DNA from: JAFDZW01 sp964404255 | GTDB taxonomy: Bacteria; Bacteroidota; Ignavibacteria; Palsa-1295 | NCBI GenBank assembly: GCA_964404255.1 | Contig: CAYOJJ010000014.1 | Span: 39,987-103,986, forward strand | Direction of reading: 5' to 3' | Length of the DNA stretch: 64,000 nucleotides | Part shown: positions 1 to 9,105 of the stretch, one piece after another | Position numbering within the stretch: position 1 is the stretch's first letter | Layout of the letters: each line of letters begins with the position of its first letter | Position numbers and translations under genes: made by a program | Notes under the pieces: model-generated | Databases searched by the model: none | The model's input: only the letters and a program-made list of their open reading frames with translations | Told to the model about the DNA's origin: nothing

Positions 1-2400
1 CAGGTCGGCGTCGATCCGGCACCGGCACTGGTAAGCACCTGGCCGTTAGTACCATTACTGCCATTAAGCGTAATGGGATTTACAGTACCATTAAGATCTA
101 ATCCATTCTTTACGGTCAACTGCCCTGCTGCCGAACTTAAGATATTTGCATTCTCAGCCCATGTTGTACCCGTCCAGCGCAGAGTACTGTTTGCAGTTGT
201 TCCCGTCGGAAATGTTGCAATGCTTGTCCACGTCGGAGTCGAACCAGCGCCTGCACTCATTAGCACCTGCCCACTCGTACCGGCCGATCCACCGACTTGT
301 AGCGGACTGCTTGTACCAGCTAAATTAACCCCCGCATTCGTTGTAAGTAATCCCGCGGCAGAGGATTTTATATTCGAATTTTCAACCCATGTCGTACCGT
401 TCCAACGAAGCGTGTTATCGGTTGCGCTTCCTGTTGGTAATGTTGGTACTGTTGCCCACGTCGGAGTAGAACCTGCACCGGCACTGGTAAGCACCTGACC
501 GCTGGTACCTGCAGAACCGCCAACTTGCAACGGACTACCGGTACCGGCAAGATTAACTCCAGCATTAGTGGTTAGTAAACCTGCGGCAGAAGATTTTATA
601 TTTGCACTTTCTACCCATGTCGTGCCATTCCAACGAAGCGTGTTATCGGTTGCAGTACCGGTTGGCAATGTTGCAACACTGGTCCAGGTCGGCGTTGAAC
701 CTGCTCCCGCACTGGTAAGTACCTGGCCGCTCGTGCCTGCAGAACCACCAACTTGCACTGGGCTCGACGTGCCCGCTAAGTTTATACCGGCATTAGTTGT
801 TACTAATCCTACTGCACTTTCTTTAACATTTGCATTTTCAACCCATGCCGTACCATTCCAACGCAATGTATTATCGGTAGCTGTGCCGGTCGGCAATGTA
901 GCTACTGAAGCCCAGGTTGGCGTTGCACCGATACCGGCGCTTGTAAGTACCTGACCACTTGTTCCGGCAGAACCGCCAACTTGTAATGGGCTGCTTGTAC
1001 CAGCTAAGTTTACCCCCGCATTGGTTGTGAGTAATCCCGCTGCAGAGGATTTTACATTCGATGTTTCGATCCATGAAGTCCCATTCCACCGGAGAGTGTT
1101 ATCGGTTGCAGTACCAGTGGGCAATGTTGCAATACTTGTCCAGGTCGGTGTTGCGCCGGCGCCAGCACTGGTAAGAACTTGTCCAGTCGTACCTGCCGAA
1201 GCGCCAACTTGTAATGGGCTCGAAGTGCCTGCGAGATTAACTCCGGCATTCGTTGTGAGTAAACCGGCAGCAGAAGATTTTACATTTGAAGTCTCTACCC
1301 ATGCAGTGCCATTCCAACGCAATGTATTATCGGTCGCAGTACCTGTTGGTAATGTCGCAACAGTTGTCCAGGTGGGTGTTGCGCCTGCTCCGGCGCTCGT
1401 AAGAACCTGTCCGCTCGTACCTGCAGAACCACCAAGTTGTAATGGGCTCGTTGTACCGGTCAGATTGGCTCCGGCATTCACGGTAAGTAAGCCTAATGCA
1501 CTTTCTTTAACATTTGCATTTTCAACCCATGCAATGCCATTCCAACGAAGTGTGTTGTCGGTTGCCGTACCAGTAGGAAGTGTAGTGATTGTGGTCCAGG
1601 TCGGTGTTGTACCTGCCCCGGCACTGGTGAGTACTTGTCCGCTTGTACCGGCAGAGCTGCCAACTTGCAAGGGGCTTGTGGTACCCGTAAGATTTAATCC
1701 CGCATTCGCTGTGATTAATCCTGCTGCACTTTCTTTAACATTTGCATTCTCAACCCATGCTGTACCATTCCAGCGAAGGGTGTTATCGGTTGCCGTGCCG
1801 GTTGGAAGTGTAGTGATTGTTGTCCAGGTCGGTGTTGTACCTGCTCCGGCACTTGTAAGAACTTGTCCATTCGTACCAGTAGAACCACTAACTTGTAATG
1901 GGCTGCTGGTACCGGCAAGATTAACTCCGGCATTAGTTGTAAGTAAACCGGCTGTTGAAGATTTAATATTCGCACTCTCCACCCATGATGTGCCACTCCA
2001 ACGAAGTGTATTATCGGTTGCGGTGCCGGTTGGTAATGTTGCGACTGTTGCCCAGGTCGGCGTTGCACCGGCTCCGGCACTCGTTAATACTTGTCCGCTC
2101 GTCCCAGCCGAACCATTAACTTGTAACGGGCTTACAATCCCGGCGAAATTTACACCGGCATTGGTGGTCACTAATCCTGCTAAGCTGGATTTTACATTCG
2201 ATGATTCTACCCAGGCGGTACCATTCCACCGAAGCGTATTATCGATTCCTGTGCCTGTCGGTAAAGAAGCAACGGTAGTCCATTGCGGTGCAGAACCTAC
2301 GCCAGCGCTGGTAAGTACTTGCCCGGCAGCACCGGCAGCAAATTCAACGATCGAACCACCGGAAGAATACATGATCCGGTTATTACCAAGAGCGGTCGAT
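1..2400 (-). repeat. Tandem 228-bp (76-aa) coding repeats, about 10.5 units
   Basis: The codons for the VLTSAG core recur at 36, 264, 492, 720, 948, 1176, 1404, 1632, 1860, 2088 and 2316, a spacing of exactly 228 bp every time. No unit has gained or lost a base. Units differ mostly by synonymous or conservative changes, such as NVKSSAAGL versus NVKESAVGL. Register this exact implies purifying selection on repeat length or expansion by unequal crossing-over. The array continues past the left edge. Confidence 0.95.
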
Positions 2401-3743
2401 GAATTCGTACCGCCGTTTGCAATTGGAAGTATTCCGGCAACTTCATTCGTCCCGAGATCGACAGAGTTTGAAGTCGAACCTGAGCCGATAAATTGATTTG
2501 CAATGATAATACCAGTGCCGGTCGGTACTAACGTTGAACCGGCGCCTACACTAAGCGTTTGATTTTGATTGGTACCTGCAAGTATCTGGGCAAAGGTTGG
2601 CTGGCCTGACGATGTAGGAGACCAACTCATAGTACCGGTATTATCGACTACTAAATATCCCGTCGTGGCAGGGAGCGTAGCAGGCAATGTATAAGTAATA
2701 TTAGCACTTTGGTTTTGTGCTTTAAAAGCAGAATAGTTGGGGCCGCCGGAGGGCTCGAATAATCGAAGCTCGCTAGCCGCGCCGCTATTAGTTAATGAAA
2801 GATGATTGTTGATAGCGGTCAATCCTGCAGCGCTGCTTGTCATATTGACATTTTCGCTCCAGGATGCACCATCCCAATGTAAAGTAGAATTAAGCAAGGT
2901 GCCTACCGGTAACGGTCGGGCAACGGAGATAGCGTTATTTTGTATAACCACCCCGGTACCGGCAGTCAGCGCACTTGCATTGTCATCAGCAGGGCTCCAT
3001 TTTGTTCCGTTCCATTTCAATACCTGGCCATTCGTAGCTCCGGCCTGGTTAAGTTTCAAAGGCGTAATGGCTCCATCGGCTATCTTACTGGTGATGATGC
3101 CGTTATCCGATACAGTAATAGTTGTCGATGGTCCGTTACTTCCAGTGACGGCGATGGATGGATCGCCGGCGGTGATCCTTGAGATCCCGGAAGAACCCCC
3201 AACAGATGTTGTAGCAAACGAATGTAAGACAAGCGAATTTCCTTTTTGCGTTACCGATAGTGTACTATCGCCACTGATAGTTATCGGCCCCGATAGTTCG
3301 TTAATACTGGTAATTAATCCTTTCGCATCCGGAGCGAGAGCCCTCGCAAAATCGGCGGTCTCGGCGCGAATGGCAAACGGTGCCGATACTAAAGCCGTAC
3401 GAGGCAATACTTCTTCTGCTTCATCGATATGAATACCAAGGTACATAGTACCTTCGAATTTTACTGAGGAAGGAATAGGGGTTACTGCTCCGATAATGAT
3501 AGTAAATAGGCCGTGGGAGACTGGAAGCGATTGCGATTCAGCATAGACCGGGGTGCCTCCGACCGGTTGATTATAGATCATGACTGAGATCTTATGATCG
3601 CCATCGGCAATAGGATGACCCGAGGGATCCATTATCACTCCCTGATAACTGATCTGTCTTGGAACCTGGGCATAAAGATCGGTAGAAAAATAGCAACCAA
3701 TGGCCAGAGCCATTGCCCAAAGAAAGAAATAAATTTTATTCAT
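1..3743 (-). CDS. Giant secreted repeat protein, 3' end beyond window
   Basis: This reading frame is open on the minus strand from the ATG at 3743 to the window edge, about 1247 codons without a stop, so the C-terminus is missing. Residues 1-25 form a signal peptide ending in LYAQ. Residues 26-130 match the N-terminal domain often seen on surface fibre-like proteins of Bacteroidota (ISYQGVIMDPSGHPIADG near the start, then a PRTALVSAPFAIRA segment). A Gly/Ser/Thr/Ala-rich stalk follows, and then at least ten 76-residue repeats with the core GQVLTSAGAG...PTW and LRWNGTAWVES. Proteins of this build often end in a peptidase S74 intramolecular chaperone; that part is off-window, so it is only a prediction. 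Likely role: surface adhesin or fibre. The function is not shown by the sequence. Confidence 0.85.
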   Translation of the reverse strand, partial: MNKIYFFLWAMALAIGCYFSTDLYAQVPRQISYQGVIMDPSGHPIADGDHKISVMIYNQPVGGTPVYAESQSLPVSHGLFTIIIGAVTPIPSSVKFEGTMYLGIHIDEAEEVLPRTALVSAPFAIRAETADFARALAPDAKGLITSINELSGPITISGDSTLSVTQKGNSLVLHSFATTSVGGSSGISRITAGDPSIAVTGSNGPSTTITVSDNGIITSKIADGAITPLKLNQAGATNGQVLKWNGTKWSPADDNASALTAGTGVVIQNNAISVARPLPVGTLLNSTLHWDGASWSENVNMTSSAAGLTAINNHLSLTNSGAASELRLFEPSGGPNYSAFKAQNQSANITYTLPATLPATTGYLVVDNTGTMSWSPTSSGQPTFAQILAGTNQNQTLSVGAGSTLVPTGTGIIIANQFIGSGSTSNSVDLGTNEVAGILPIANGGTNSSTALGNNRIMYSSGGSIVEFAAGAAGQVLTSAGVGSAPQWTTVASLPTGTGIDNTLRWNGTAWVESSNVKSSLAGLVTTNAGVNFAGIVSPLQVNGSAGTSGQVLTSAGAGATPTWATVATLPTGTATDNTLRWSGTSWVESANIKSSTAGLLTTNAGVNLAGTSSPLQVSGSTGTNGQVLTSAGAGTTPTWTTITTLPTGTATDNTLRWNGTAWVENANVKESAAGLITANAGLNLTGTTSPLQVGSSAGTSGQVLTSAGAGTTPTWTTITTLPTGTATDNTLRWNGIAWVENANVKESALGLLTVNAGANLTGTTSPLQLGGSAGTSGQVLTSAGAGATPTWTTVATLPTGTATDNTLRWNGTAWVETSNVKSSAAGLLTTNAGVNLAGTSSPLQVGASAGTTGQVLTSAGAGATPTWTSIATLPTGTATDNTLRWNGTSWIETSNVKSSAAGLLTTNAGVNLAGTSSPLQVGGSAGTSGQVLTSAGIGATPTWASVATLPTGTATDNTLRWNGTAWVENANVKESAVGLVTTNAGINLAGTSSPVQVGGSAGTSGQVLTSAGAGSTPTWTSVATLPTGTATDNTLRWNGTTWVESANIKSSAAGLLTTNAGVNLAGTGSPLQVGGSAGTSGQVLTSAGAGSTPTWATVPTLPTGSATDNTLRWNGTTWVENSNIKSSAAGLLTTNAGVNLAGTSSPLQVGGSAGTSGQVLMSAGAGSTPTWTSIATFPTGTTANSTLRWTGTTWAENANILSSAAGQLTVKNGLDLNGTVNPITLNGSNGTNGQVLTSAGAGSTPT

Positions 3744-3884
3744 AGCTCAATAACCGGCTACGGTACGCATCATAGAAGAAAAGACCGTACTTATCTGGGG
3801 ATCATACGGGGTGTAGGTCGCCATGCGCAAACTTGCAGGCGTGTTAATTGTACAAACAACCGCTCGTGCGGCTACTTATAAGTG

Positions 3885-3916
3885 TAAATATAATAAATGA
3901 ATCTTAAAATTGCAAA
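3885..3916 (-). promoter_or_regulatory. Candidate Bacteroidota-type promoter for the repeat-protein gene
   Basis: On the minus strand TTTG (3913-3916) is followed after 20 bp by TATATTTA (3885-3892), seven of eight matches to the TAnnTTTG -7 element. It lies about 140 bp upstream of the ATG at 3743 and just downstream of the guaA terminator, which is the right place for a promoter. The call rests on motif matching only. Confidence 0.5.
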
Positions 3917-3928
3917 TTATTTTTGACC

Positions 3929-3960
3929 AAAAAATGAGAAAGGTGGCCTCAACCACCTTT
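3929..3960 (-). terminator. Rho-independent terminator after guaA
   Basis: An 8-bp perfect stem (AAAGGTGG/CCACCTTT, 3939-3946 and 3953-3960) with a 6-nt loop is followed, reading on the minus strand, by six T's (3929-3934). It sits 45 bp past the guaA stop codon. Confidence 0.8.
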
Positions 3961-4005
3961 CTTTTCAAACAAATAAAATTTTTACTTAAATTACAAAAAC
4001 AGGAG

Positions 4006-5553
4006 TTATTCCCACTCAATAGTTGCTGGGGGCTTAGAACTAATGTCATAAACCACCCTGCTTATACCTTTGACTTCATTCGAAATTCTACTTGAAATTA
4101 TGGCAAGAACCTCGTATGGTAATCGTGCCCAATCGGCCGTCATTCCGTCAACACTCGTTACTGCTCTGATCGCACAAACGGCATCATACGTTCGCTCATC
4201 TCCCATAACACCAACGGTATGAACCGGTAGTAAGACGGCAAATGCCTGCCACGCCGCATGATAGACGTTATTGGAATGCAGCTCTTCCAGGAAGATAGCA
4301 TCGGCTGCTCTGAGCAGATCAAGTTTTGGTTTGCTCACATCCCCTATTACTCTGATGGCCAGCCCCGGACCTGGGAAAGGATGTCGTTCGATAAACTGCT
4401 CAGGGATACCAAGAGCACGGCCCACATTGCGGACTTCATCTTTGAATAGCTCACGCAATGGCTCGATAAGATCGAGCGACATAATCTCCGGCAATCCACC
4501 TACATTATGGTGAGATTTGATAGTTGCCGAAGGACCCTTGAACGAAAGCGATTCTATTACATCAGGATAGATAGTACCCTGTACTAAAAACTTTGCACCT
4601 TCAAACTTCTTTGCTTCCTCAACAAAGACATCGATAAAGGCTTTGCCGATAATTTTCCTTTTCTGCTCCGGATCGGTAACTCCGGCCAGACGATCGAGAA
4701 AGAGCTTACTGGCATCGACAAAATCGAGATCGATACCAAAGTGATCGCGGAAGGTATGGACTACTTCTTTGCTTTCGCCGCGGCGCATAAGGCCGTTATC
4801 GACGTGGATACACTTTAATTGATGACCGATAGCGCGGTGAACGAGCGTCGCAGCAACGGCAGAATCTACCCCACCGGATAATGCACAGATAACCGTCTTA
4901 TCGCCTACCGCTTCTTTAATCTCCTTGATTGTTGCCTCGATAAAGTTTGCCGCATTCCAGCCGCTTTTCAGACCGGCAACATCGAAGAGAAAATTGGCGA
5001 GAATTTGCGCTCCACAAGTGGTATGCACTACCTCCGGGTGGAATTGGACACCATAAATTTTCTTCTTGTCATTAACTACAGCACAGATAGGAGAATTATT
5101 ACTATGAGCAACCGCTCGGAAGCCTTCAGGTAATTTCGTTAGTTTATCGCCATGAGACATCCAGACACTGTTGGTGCCGGGAAGATCGCTAAAGATAGCA
5201 CATTGGCGATCGTCGATAATAAGCTCTGCCCTGCCGAATTCTCTTTTTGCACTTTTATCGACCTCACCGCCCATTTCATAGGCAAGTAATTGTAGCCCAT
5301 AACAAATACCGAGAATTGGCTTACCTATTTCATAAACTCGGCGGTCGCATTTCGGTGCGTCGGGATCATAGACACTTGAAGGACCACCGGAAAGGATAAT
5401 AGCGGCGGGCTTATACTCTGCTATCGTATCGAAGGAAACGTTACCTGGGTAAATCTCAGCATAAACACCTTGCTCTCGGACTCGCCGGGCGATCAACTGA
5501 GTGTATTGAGAGCCAAAATCAAGAATGAGAACGGAATCACCAGAATGTGCCAT
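4006..5553 (-). CDS. guaA: GMP synthase (glutamine-hydrolysing)
   Basis: Converts XMP to GMP with ATP and glutamine, the last step of guanylate synthesis in the cytoplasm. The N-terminal class I glutamine amidotransferase shows ILDFGSQYTQLIARRVRE, the nucleophile Cys in GICYGLQ, and the FHPEV triad motif. The ATP-pyrophosphatase domain has the SGGVDS loop, and the protein ends in the usual dimerisation domain with TIEWE. From the ATG at 5553 it is 515 aa, normal for the family. The frame stays open upstream to 5631, adding 26 residues with a doubled KK.RFFFV motif; these are encoded by two poly-A/poly-T palindromes and are more likely untranslated leader. No clear Shine-Dalgarno precedes the chosen ATG. 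Confidence 0.97.
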   Translation of the reverse strand: MAHSGDSVLILDFGSQYTQLIARRVREQGVYAEIYPGNVSFDTIAEYKPAAIILSGGPSSVYDPDAPKCDRRVYEIGKPILGICYGLQLLAYEMGGEVDKSAKREFGRAELIIDDRQCAIFSDLPGTNSVWMSHGDKLTKLPEGFRAVAHSNNSPICAVVNDKKKIYGVQFHPEVVHTTCGAQILANFLFDVAGLKSGWNAANFIEATIKEIKEAVGDKTVICALSGGVDSAVAATLVHRAIGHQLKCIHVDNGLMRRGESKEVVHTFRDHFGIDLDFVDASKLFLDRLAGVTDPEQKRKIIGKAFIDVFVEEAKKFEGAKFLVQGTIYPDVIESLSFKGPSATIKSHHNVGGLPEIMSLDLIEPLRELFKDEVRNVGRALGIPEQFIERHPFPGPGLAIRVIGDVSKPKLDLLRAADAIFLEELHSNNVYHAAWQAFAVLLPVHTVGVMGDERTYDAVCAIRAVTSVDGMTADWARLPYEVLAIISSRISNEVKGISRVVYDISSKPPATIEWE

Positions 5554-5562
5554 ATATTCAAG

Positions 5563-5629
5563 TACAAAAAAAAAACGTTTTTTTTCGGTATCGCTTTCAG
5601 GAGATACAAAAAAAAAACGTTCTTTTTTC
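5563..5629. repeat. Two direct copies of an A10-CG-T8 palindrome in the guaA leader
   Basis: Copy 1 (5563-5586) is TAC, ten A's, CG, eight T's, C. Copy 2 (5605-5629) is TAC, ten A's, CGTTC, six T's, C. They lie 42 bp apart, immediately upstream of the guaA start. Each can fold into an A/T stem around a CG centre. They may be weak attenuators or simply slippage-prone low-complexity sequence. Confidence 0.6.
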
Positions 5630-5707
5630 ACTCGTTATGCACGAATGAAATCGAGATCGTAAAATTTAGAAGCGCGTATAATCCATAAAGATAGGTATTA
5701 GTTCCGG

Positions 5708-7258
5708 TTACAGATTATCGCGCTGATAAATATAAGCGGCCTCTATGGAATCCACTTTCTTAAAGGTAACGCCGAGTTTACTCGCCTGTGAAATAATGGG
5801 CTCGGCATTTTGAGGCCAATCGATCAATACGGAAATATTATTGCGAACGACATAGACTCCCAGCGAATCCGATTGCCGCGCTTTTAAGGCTTCGTAATTT
5901 ACTTTGCCATCAAGATTTATAACATTCCCGGCAATAAATTCAGCTATGCCGGATGAGGTCATTCCTATTTTATAATCAGGATGTAATTGCGCCCACTTGC
6001 CACTTACATACAACGGATTTACGATCGAGATGGTATAATTATAGATGTAGTGTGCTCCGTTGAATATTACTGCCGATACTATCAACAGCCCGGCCAGTAC
6101 CTTTGCCGAGCGCTGTTTTAGCAATGACCGTTCTTTAATAAGATATGGTATCGTTAACGACCAGAATACTATAGCAAGCACTCGCAATGGTTGAAAATAC
6201 CTGCTCATAAAATGATGAGCATTAAAAAAGAATGTATAGTAGATCACAAAGATAATGCAGGCCATGAATAATGGCCGAAGGATCAGTATCTCGGGTTGTT
6301 GCCTGAGATATGTTAAAACTCTATGTCGCCTTAGCATTCGGACAAACGTCCAGAGAACGATTCCATCGAATAATAGTATTATCGGAAGCGGAATGGTCTC
6401 CTTATACAGATAGACAATGGTTAGGATAATATTTACAATCGTAGTGATCGAACTTATGAGATTATCGGTAAGTGACATCCCTATTGATTCTGCCTGTCCG
6501 CTGATCGGCATGAGACTTCCGAATACCGTATAATTATATACCCACCAAGGCGCACTGACTAATACCGATGTCCCAATCCATATCCCGATTTCTACCCCCG
6601 TTCTATTGAGTCGTTTTTCATTATTTGAAAGTAATGGATATGATACTAATGCAATAGCAAGGAACACCCCATCGATCCGGCAAAGAATAAGGAGGCCAAG
6701 AATGCTTCCAAATCTGATAAGCTCAAATAGTCCTGTCGGTGTACCCGCCCGGTCATTGGCCTGCATGGGTGCGTATCGATATAACACCCACAGTATCATC
6801 ATGGCGTACATACCCGTTTCAAGACCAATGGCATTATAGATCAGATTAGAGAGCACAAAGGTCCATAAGAAAGCTCCGATCATTCCGGGATTGAGATACC
6901 ATGGCATCTGACCATCCCTGCCTCGGGTCAATATTTTATAGATCAGTAGGACGCAACAACTCTCGAAAAGAGCAACCCAAATAAAGCTCAGGCGAATGGC
7001 AAGCCATTTATCTTCACCTGCTATGGCAAAGCAGGCCGCATCTAATACTACAAGTAACGGTTGTACTCCATTAGTCGGGTGAATGCCATCAATGGAAAAT
7101 CCGTGACCATGGGCCAGGTGATAGGCACAGTTCAGAGTATAAAAGGCATCTTCCTGATAGAGCCGCTGGGTCAATTGGGTCTCCGGGCGAAAGGCAAGCG
7201 CCAGGCGGGTGACAATTGTAAAGAGGACTAAGAACCGAAGGACTGTACGATCATTCAT
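5708..7258 (-). CDS. GT-C-type membrane glycosyltransferase (GT39-like), paralogue of 21736-23262
   Basis: A 516-aa protein with about ten hydrophobic helices. The first helix is followed by a periplasmic loop with QEDAFYTLNCAYHLAHGHG and then DGIHPTNGVQPL, in the position of the acidic catalytic motif of GT-C (ArnT/PMT-like) glycosyltransferases, which move a sugar from a lipid-phosphate carrier to an acceptor. The C-terminal 100 residues form a soluble domain with INLDGKVNYEAL. The gene at 21736 matches along its length, including that domain, so the two are paralogues. It lies downstream of gcvH with a 61-bp gap. Donor and acceptor cannot be read from the sequence; protein or cell-surface glycosylation is plausible. 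Confidence 0.7.
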   Translation of the reverse strand: MNDRTVLRFLVLFTIVTRLALAFRPETQLTQRLYQEDAFYTLNCAYHLAHGHGFSIDGIHPTNGVQPLLVVLDAACFAIAGEDKWLAIRLSFIWVALFESCCVLLIYKILTRGRDGQMPWYLNPGMIGAFLWTFVLSNLIYNAIGLETGMYAMMILWVLYRYAPMQANDRAGTPTGLFELIRFGSILGLLILCRIDGVFLAIALVSYPLLSNNEKRLNRTGVEIGIWIGTSVLVSAPWWVYNYTVFGSLMPISGQAESIGMSLTDNLISSITTIVNIILTIVYLYKETIPLPIILLFDGIVLWTFVRMLRRHRVLTYLRQQPEILILRPLFMACIIFVIYYTFFFNAHHFMSRYFQPLRVLAIVFWSLTIPYLIKERSLLKQRSAKVLAGLLIVSAVIFNGAHYIYNYTISIVNPLYVSGKWAQLHPDYKIGMTSSGIAEFIAGNVINLDGKVNYEALKARQSDSLGVYVVRNNISVLIDWPQNAEPIISQASKLGVTFKKVDSIEAAYIYQRDNL

Positions 7259-7319
7259 ACTCGGAGTAAGTGGTCTTTCGTAAAAGACCGCTTACTCCAA
7301 GTAAAAAACTACTCACAAA

Positions 7320-7697
7320 TTATTGCCCAATGAGAGCACGATATTCGGCTACGGATAGCGTCTGCTTTACCTCGTCGGGATTGCTCATCTCGACCTTCAG
7401 CAGCCAGCCTTCGCCGTAAGGATCTTTATTGACTGTATCGGCAGCATCGTTGAGGCCAGTATTGACTTCAATGATCGTACCAGAGACCGGACTATAGATA
7501 TCGCTTACCGTCTTTACGGCCTCAACTGAACCAACCGATTGACCGGCCTGGATTGTCTGGTTAGGAAGAATATCGATATAGATCACATCGCCAAGTTCGC
7601 CCTGGGCAAAATCGGTAATGCCGATCATTGCGATGTTGCCATCGACTTTTACCCATTCATGCTCTTTGGTGTAGGTAAGATTCTCTGGGAAATTCAT
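7320..7697 (-). CDS. gcvH: Glycine cleavage system H protein
   Basis: A 125-aa lipoyl carrier protein that shuttles the aminomethyl group between the P, T and L proteins of glycine cleavage. The lipoylated lysine is K62 in SVEAVKTVSD, preceded by the typical EHEWV segment near the N-terminus and ITDFAQGELGDVIY. Length and motifs are normal. It follows accC by 15 bp, so it is probably cotranscribed with accB-accC and efp. The P and T genes are not in this window. No obvious ribosome binding site is present. Confidence 0.96.
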   Translation of the reverse strand: MNFPENLTYTKEHEWVKVDGNIAMIGITDFAQGELGDVIYIDILPNQTIQAGQSVGSVEAVKTVSDIYSPVSGTIIEVNTGLNDAADTVNKDPYGEGWLLKVEMSNPDEVKQTLSVAEYRALIGQ

Positions 7698-7712
7698 GGT
7701 TATCGTAGATGA

Positions 7713-9062
7713 TTAATTACGGACGTTCGTCCAATCGAACGTTTCGAGAAATTTAGTATCAAAATCTCCGGCGCGGAATTGCTCATTGCGCATGAGCGCC
7801 TTATGGAACGGAATCGTCGTCTTAATGCCTTCGATCACAAATTCATCGAGTGATGATTTCATTCGGTCGATCGCTTCCTCCCGATTCGAACCCCAGGCAA
7901 TAAGTTTTCCTACCAGCGAATCATAATACGGTGGAATACCATAGCCTGCATACACGTGCGAATCAAGACGAACTCCATACCCGCCCGGTGCATGGAAACT
8001 GGTGATCGTGCCGGGACTCGGACGAAAATCCTTTTCAACATCTTCCGCATTAATACGGCATTCTATAGCATGGCCATCGGGCTTGCGAAGCTTCTTGGAA
8101 ATGCGTCCCCCGTTTGCAACGTGAAGCTGCTGGGCGATTAGATCGATACCGATGACCTGTTCGGTCACACAGTGCTCAACCTGAATACGCGTATTCATTT
8201 CCATAAAGTAGAAATTACCATGGGCATCGAGTAAGTACTCGATAGTACCGGCGCCGACATAACCGACACTTGTGCACCCTTTGATCGAAGCCTCACCCAT
8301 CTTCTCACGGATAGCTTCGGTTACTACCGGCGATGGCGATTCTTCTACCAGCTTCTGATGGCGTCGTTGAATAGAGCATTCCCGCTCATTGTAATGCACC
8401 ACATTTCCGTGCGTATCGCCAAAGACCTGAATCTCAACGTGGCGCGGTTTTTCTACAAACTTTTCGATATAGACATCGCCGTTATTGAAAGCATTAGCTG
8501 CTTCACTGGTTGCCATCTGGAAATTTGTCTCGAGATCTTCTTCGCGGAGCGTCAGGCGCATTCCGCGGCCACCGCCTCCGGCAACGGCTTTGATCATCAC
8601 CGGATAACCGATCTCACGAGCGATCTCTTTTGCTTCGGCAATAGTCTTAACAACACCATCGGAGCCAGGCACTACCGGCACCCCGGCGCGTTTCATCGTC
8701 TCTTTAGCACGAGCCTTATCTCCCATCGACTGGATCATCTCAGGATCCGGACCGATGAACGTAAACCCGGAAGAAGTACAAATATCGGAAAACTCGGCAT
8801 TCTCAGCGAGGAAACCATATCCCGGATGGATAGCTTCGGCACCGGTGAGATGTGCGGCGCTGATTATTTGGGGGATATTAAGGTAAGATTGCTTTCCTGC
8901 CGGAGGACCGATACACACGGCTTCATCGGCAAAGCGAACATGAAGACTGTGGCGATCGGCCTCGGAGTACACGGCAACCGTTTTTACTCCGAGTTCACGG
9001 CAACTGCGGATAATGCGCAAGGCGATCTCTCCGCGATTAGCTATTAAGACTTTTTTGAACAT
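7713..9062 (-). CDS. accC: Acetyl-CoA carboxylase, biotin carboxylase subunit
   Basis: ATP-dependent carboxylation of biotin on AccB, the first half-reaction of malonyl-CoA formation for fatty-acid synthesis. At 449 aa it is the standard AccC size. Seen in order: the N-terminal FKKVLIANRGEIALRIIR, the ATP-grasp glycine loop GGGGRGMR, the EMNTRIQVEH catalytic segment, and the C-terminal biotin carboxylase domain. It starts 43 bp downstream of accB in the same orientation. Confidence 0.97.
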   Translation of the reverse strand: MFKKVLIANRGEIALRIIRSCRELGVKTVAVYSEADRHSLHVRFADEAVCIGPPAGKQSYLNIPQIISAAHLTGAEAIHPGYGFLAENAEFSDICTSSGFTFIGPDPEMIQSMGDKARAKETMKRAGVPVVPGSDGVVKTIAEAKEIAREIGYPVMIKAVAGGGGRGMRLTLREEDLETNFQMATSEAANAFNNGDVYIEKFVEKPRHVEIQVFGDTHGNVVHYNERECSIQRRHQKLVEESPSPVVTEAIREKMGEASIKGCTSVGYVGAGTIEYLLDAHGNFYFMEMNTRIQVEHCVTEQVIGIDLIAQQLHVANGGRISKKLRKPDGHAIECRINAEDVEKDFRPSPGTITSFHAPGGYGVRLDSHVYAGYGIPPYYDSLVGKLIAWGSNREEAIDRMKSSLDEFVIEGIKTTIPFHKALMRNEQFRAGDFDTKFLETFDWTNVRN

Positions 9063-9105
9063 TCGCTAGTATAGCAGACTGATGTTCGGAAATCACCCGA
9101 AGAAA

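Noticed and set aside
1..2400. CRISPR array
   Set aside because: Repeats are 228 bp, in frame, without spacers.
1021..2496. 491-aa open frame on the plus strand
   Set aside because: Antisense shadow of the 76-aa repeats; the minus strand has a signal peptide, a recognisable domain and 1247 open codons.
5554..5631. 26-residue N-terminal extension of guaA
   Set aside because: Comes from poly-A/T palindromes and goes beyond the family's usual start; kept only as a possibility.
8358..9047. 229-aa open frame on the plus strand
   Set aside because: Antisense to accC, which has all catalytic motifs on the minus strand.
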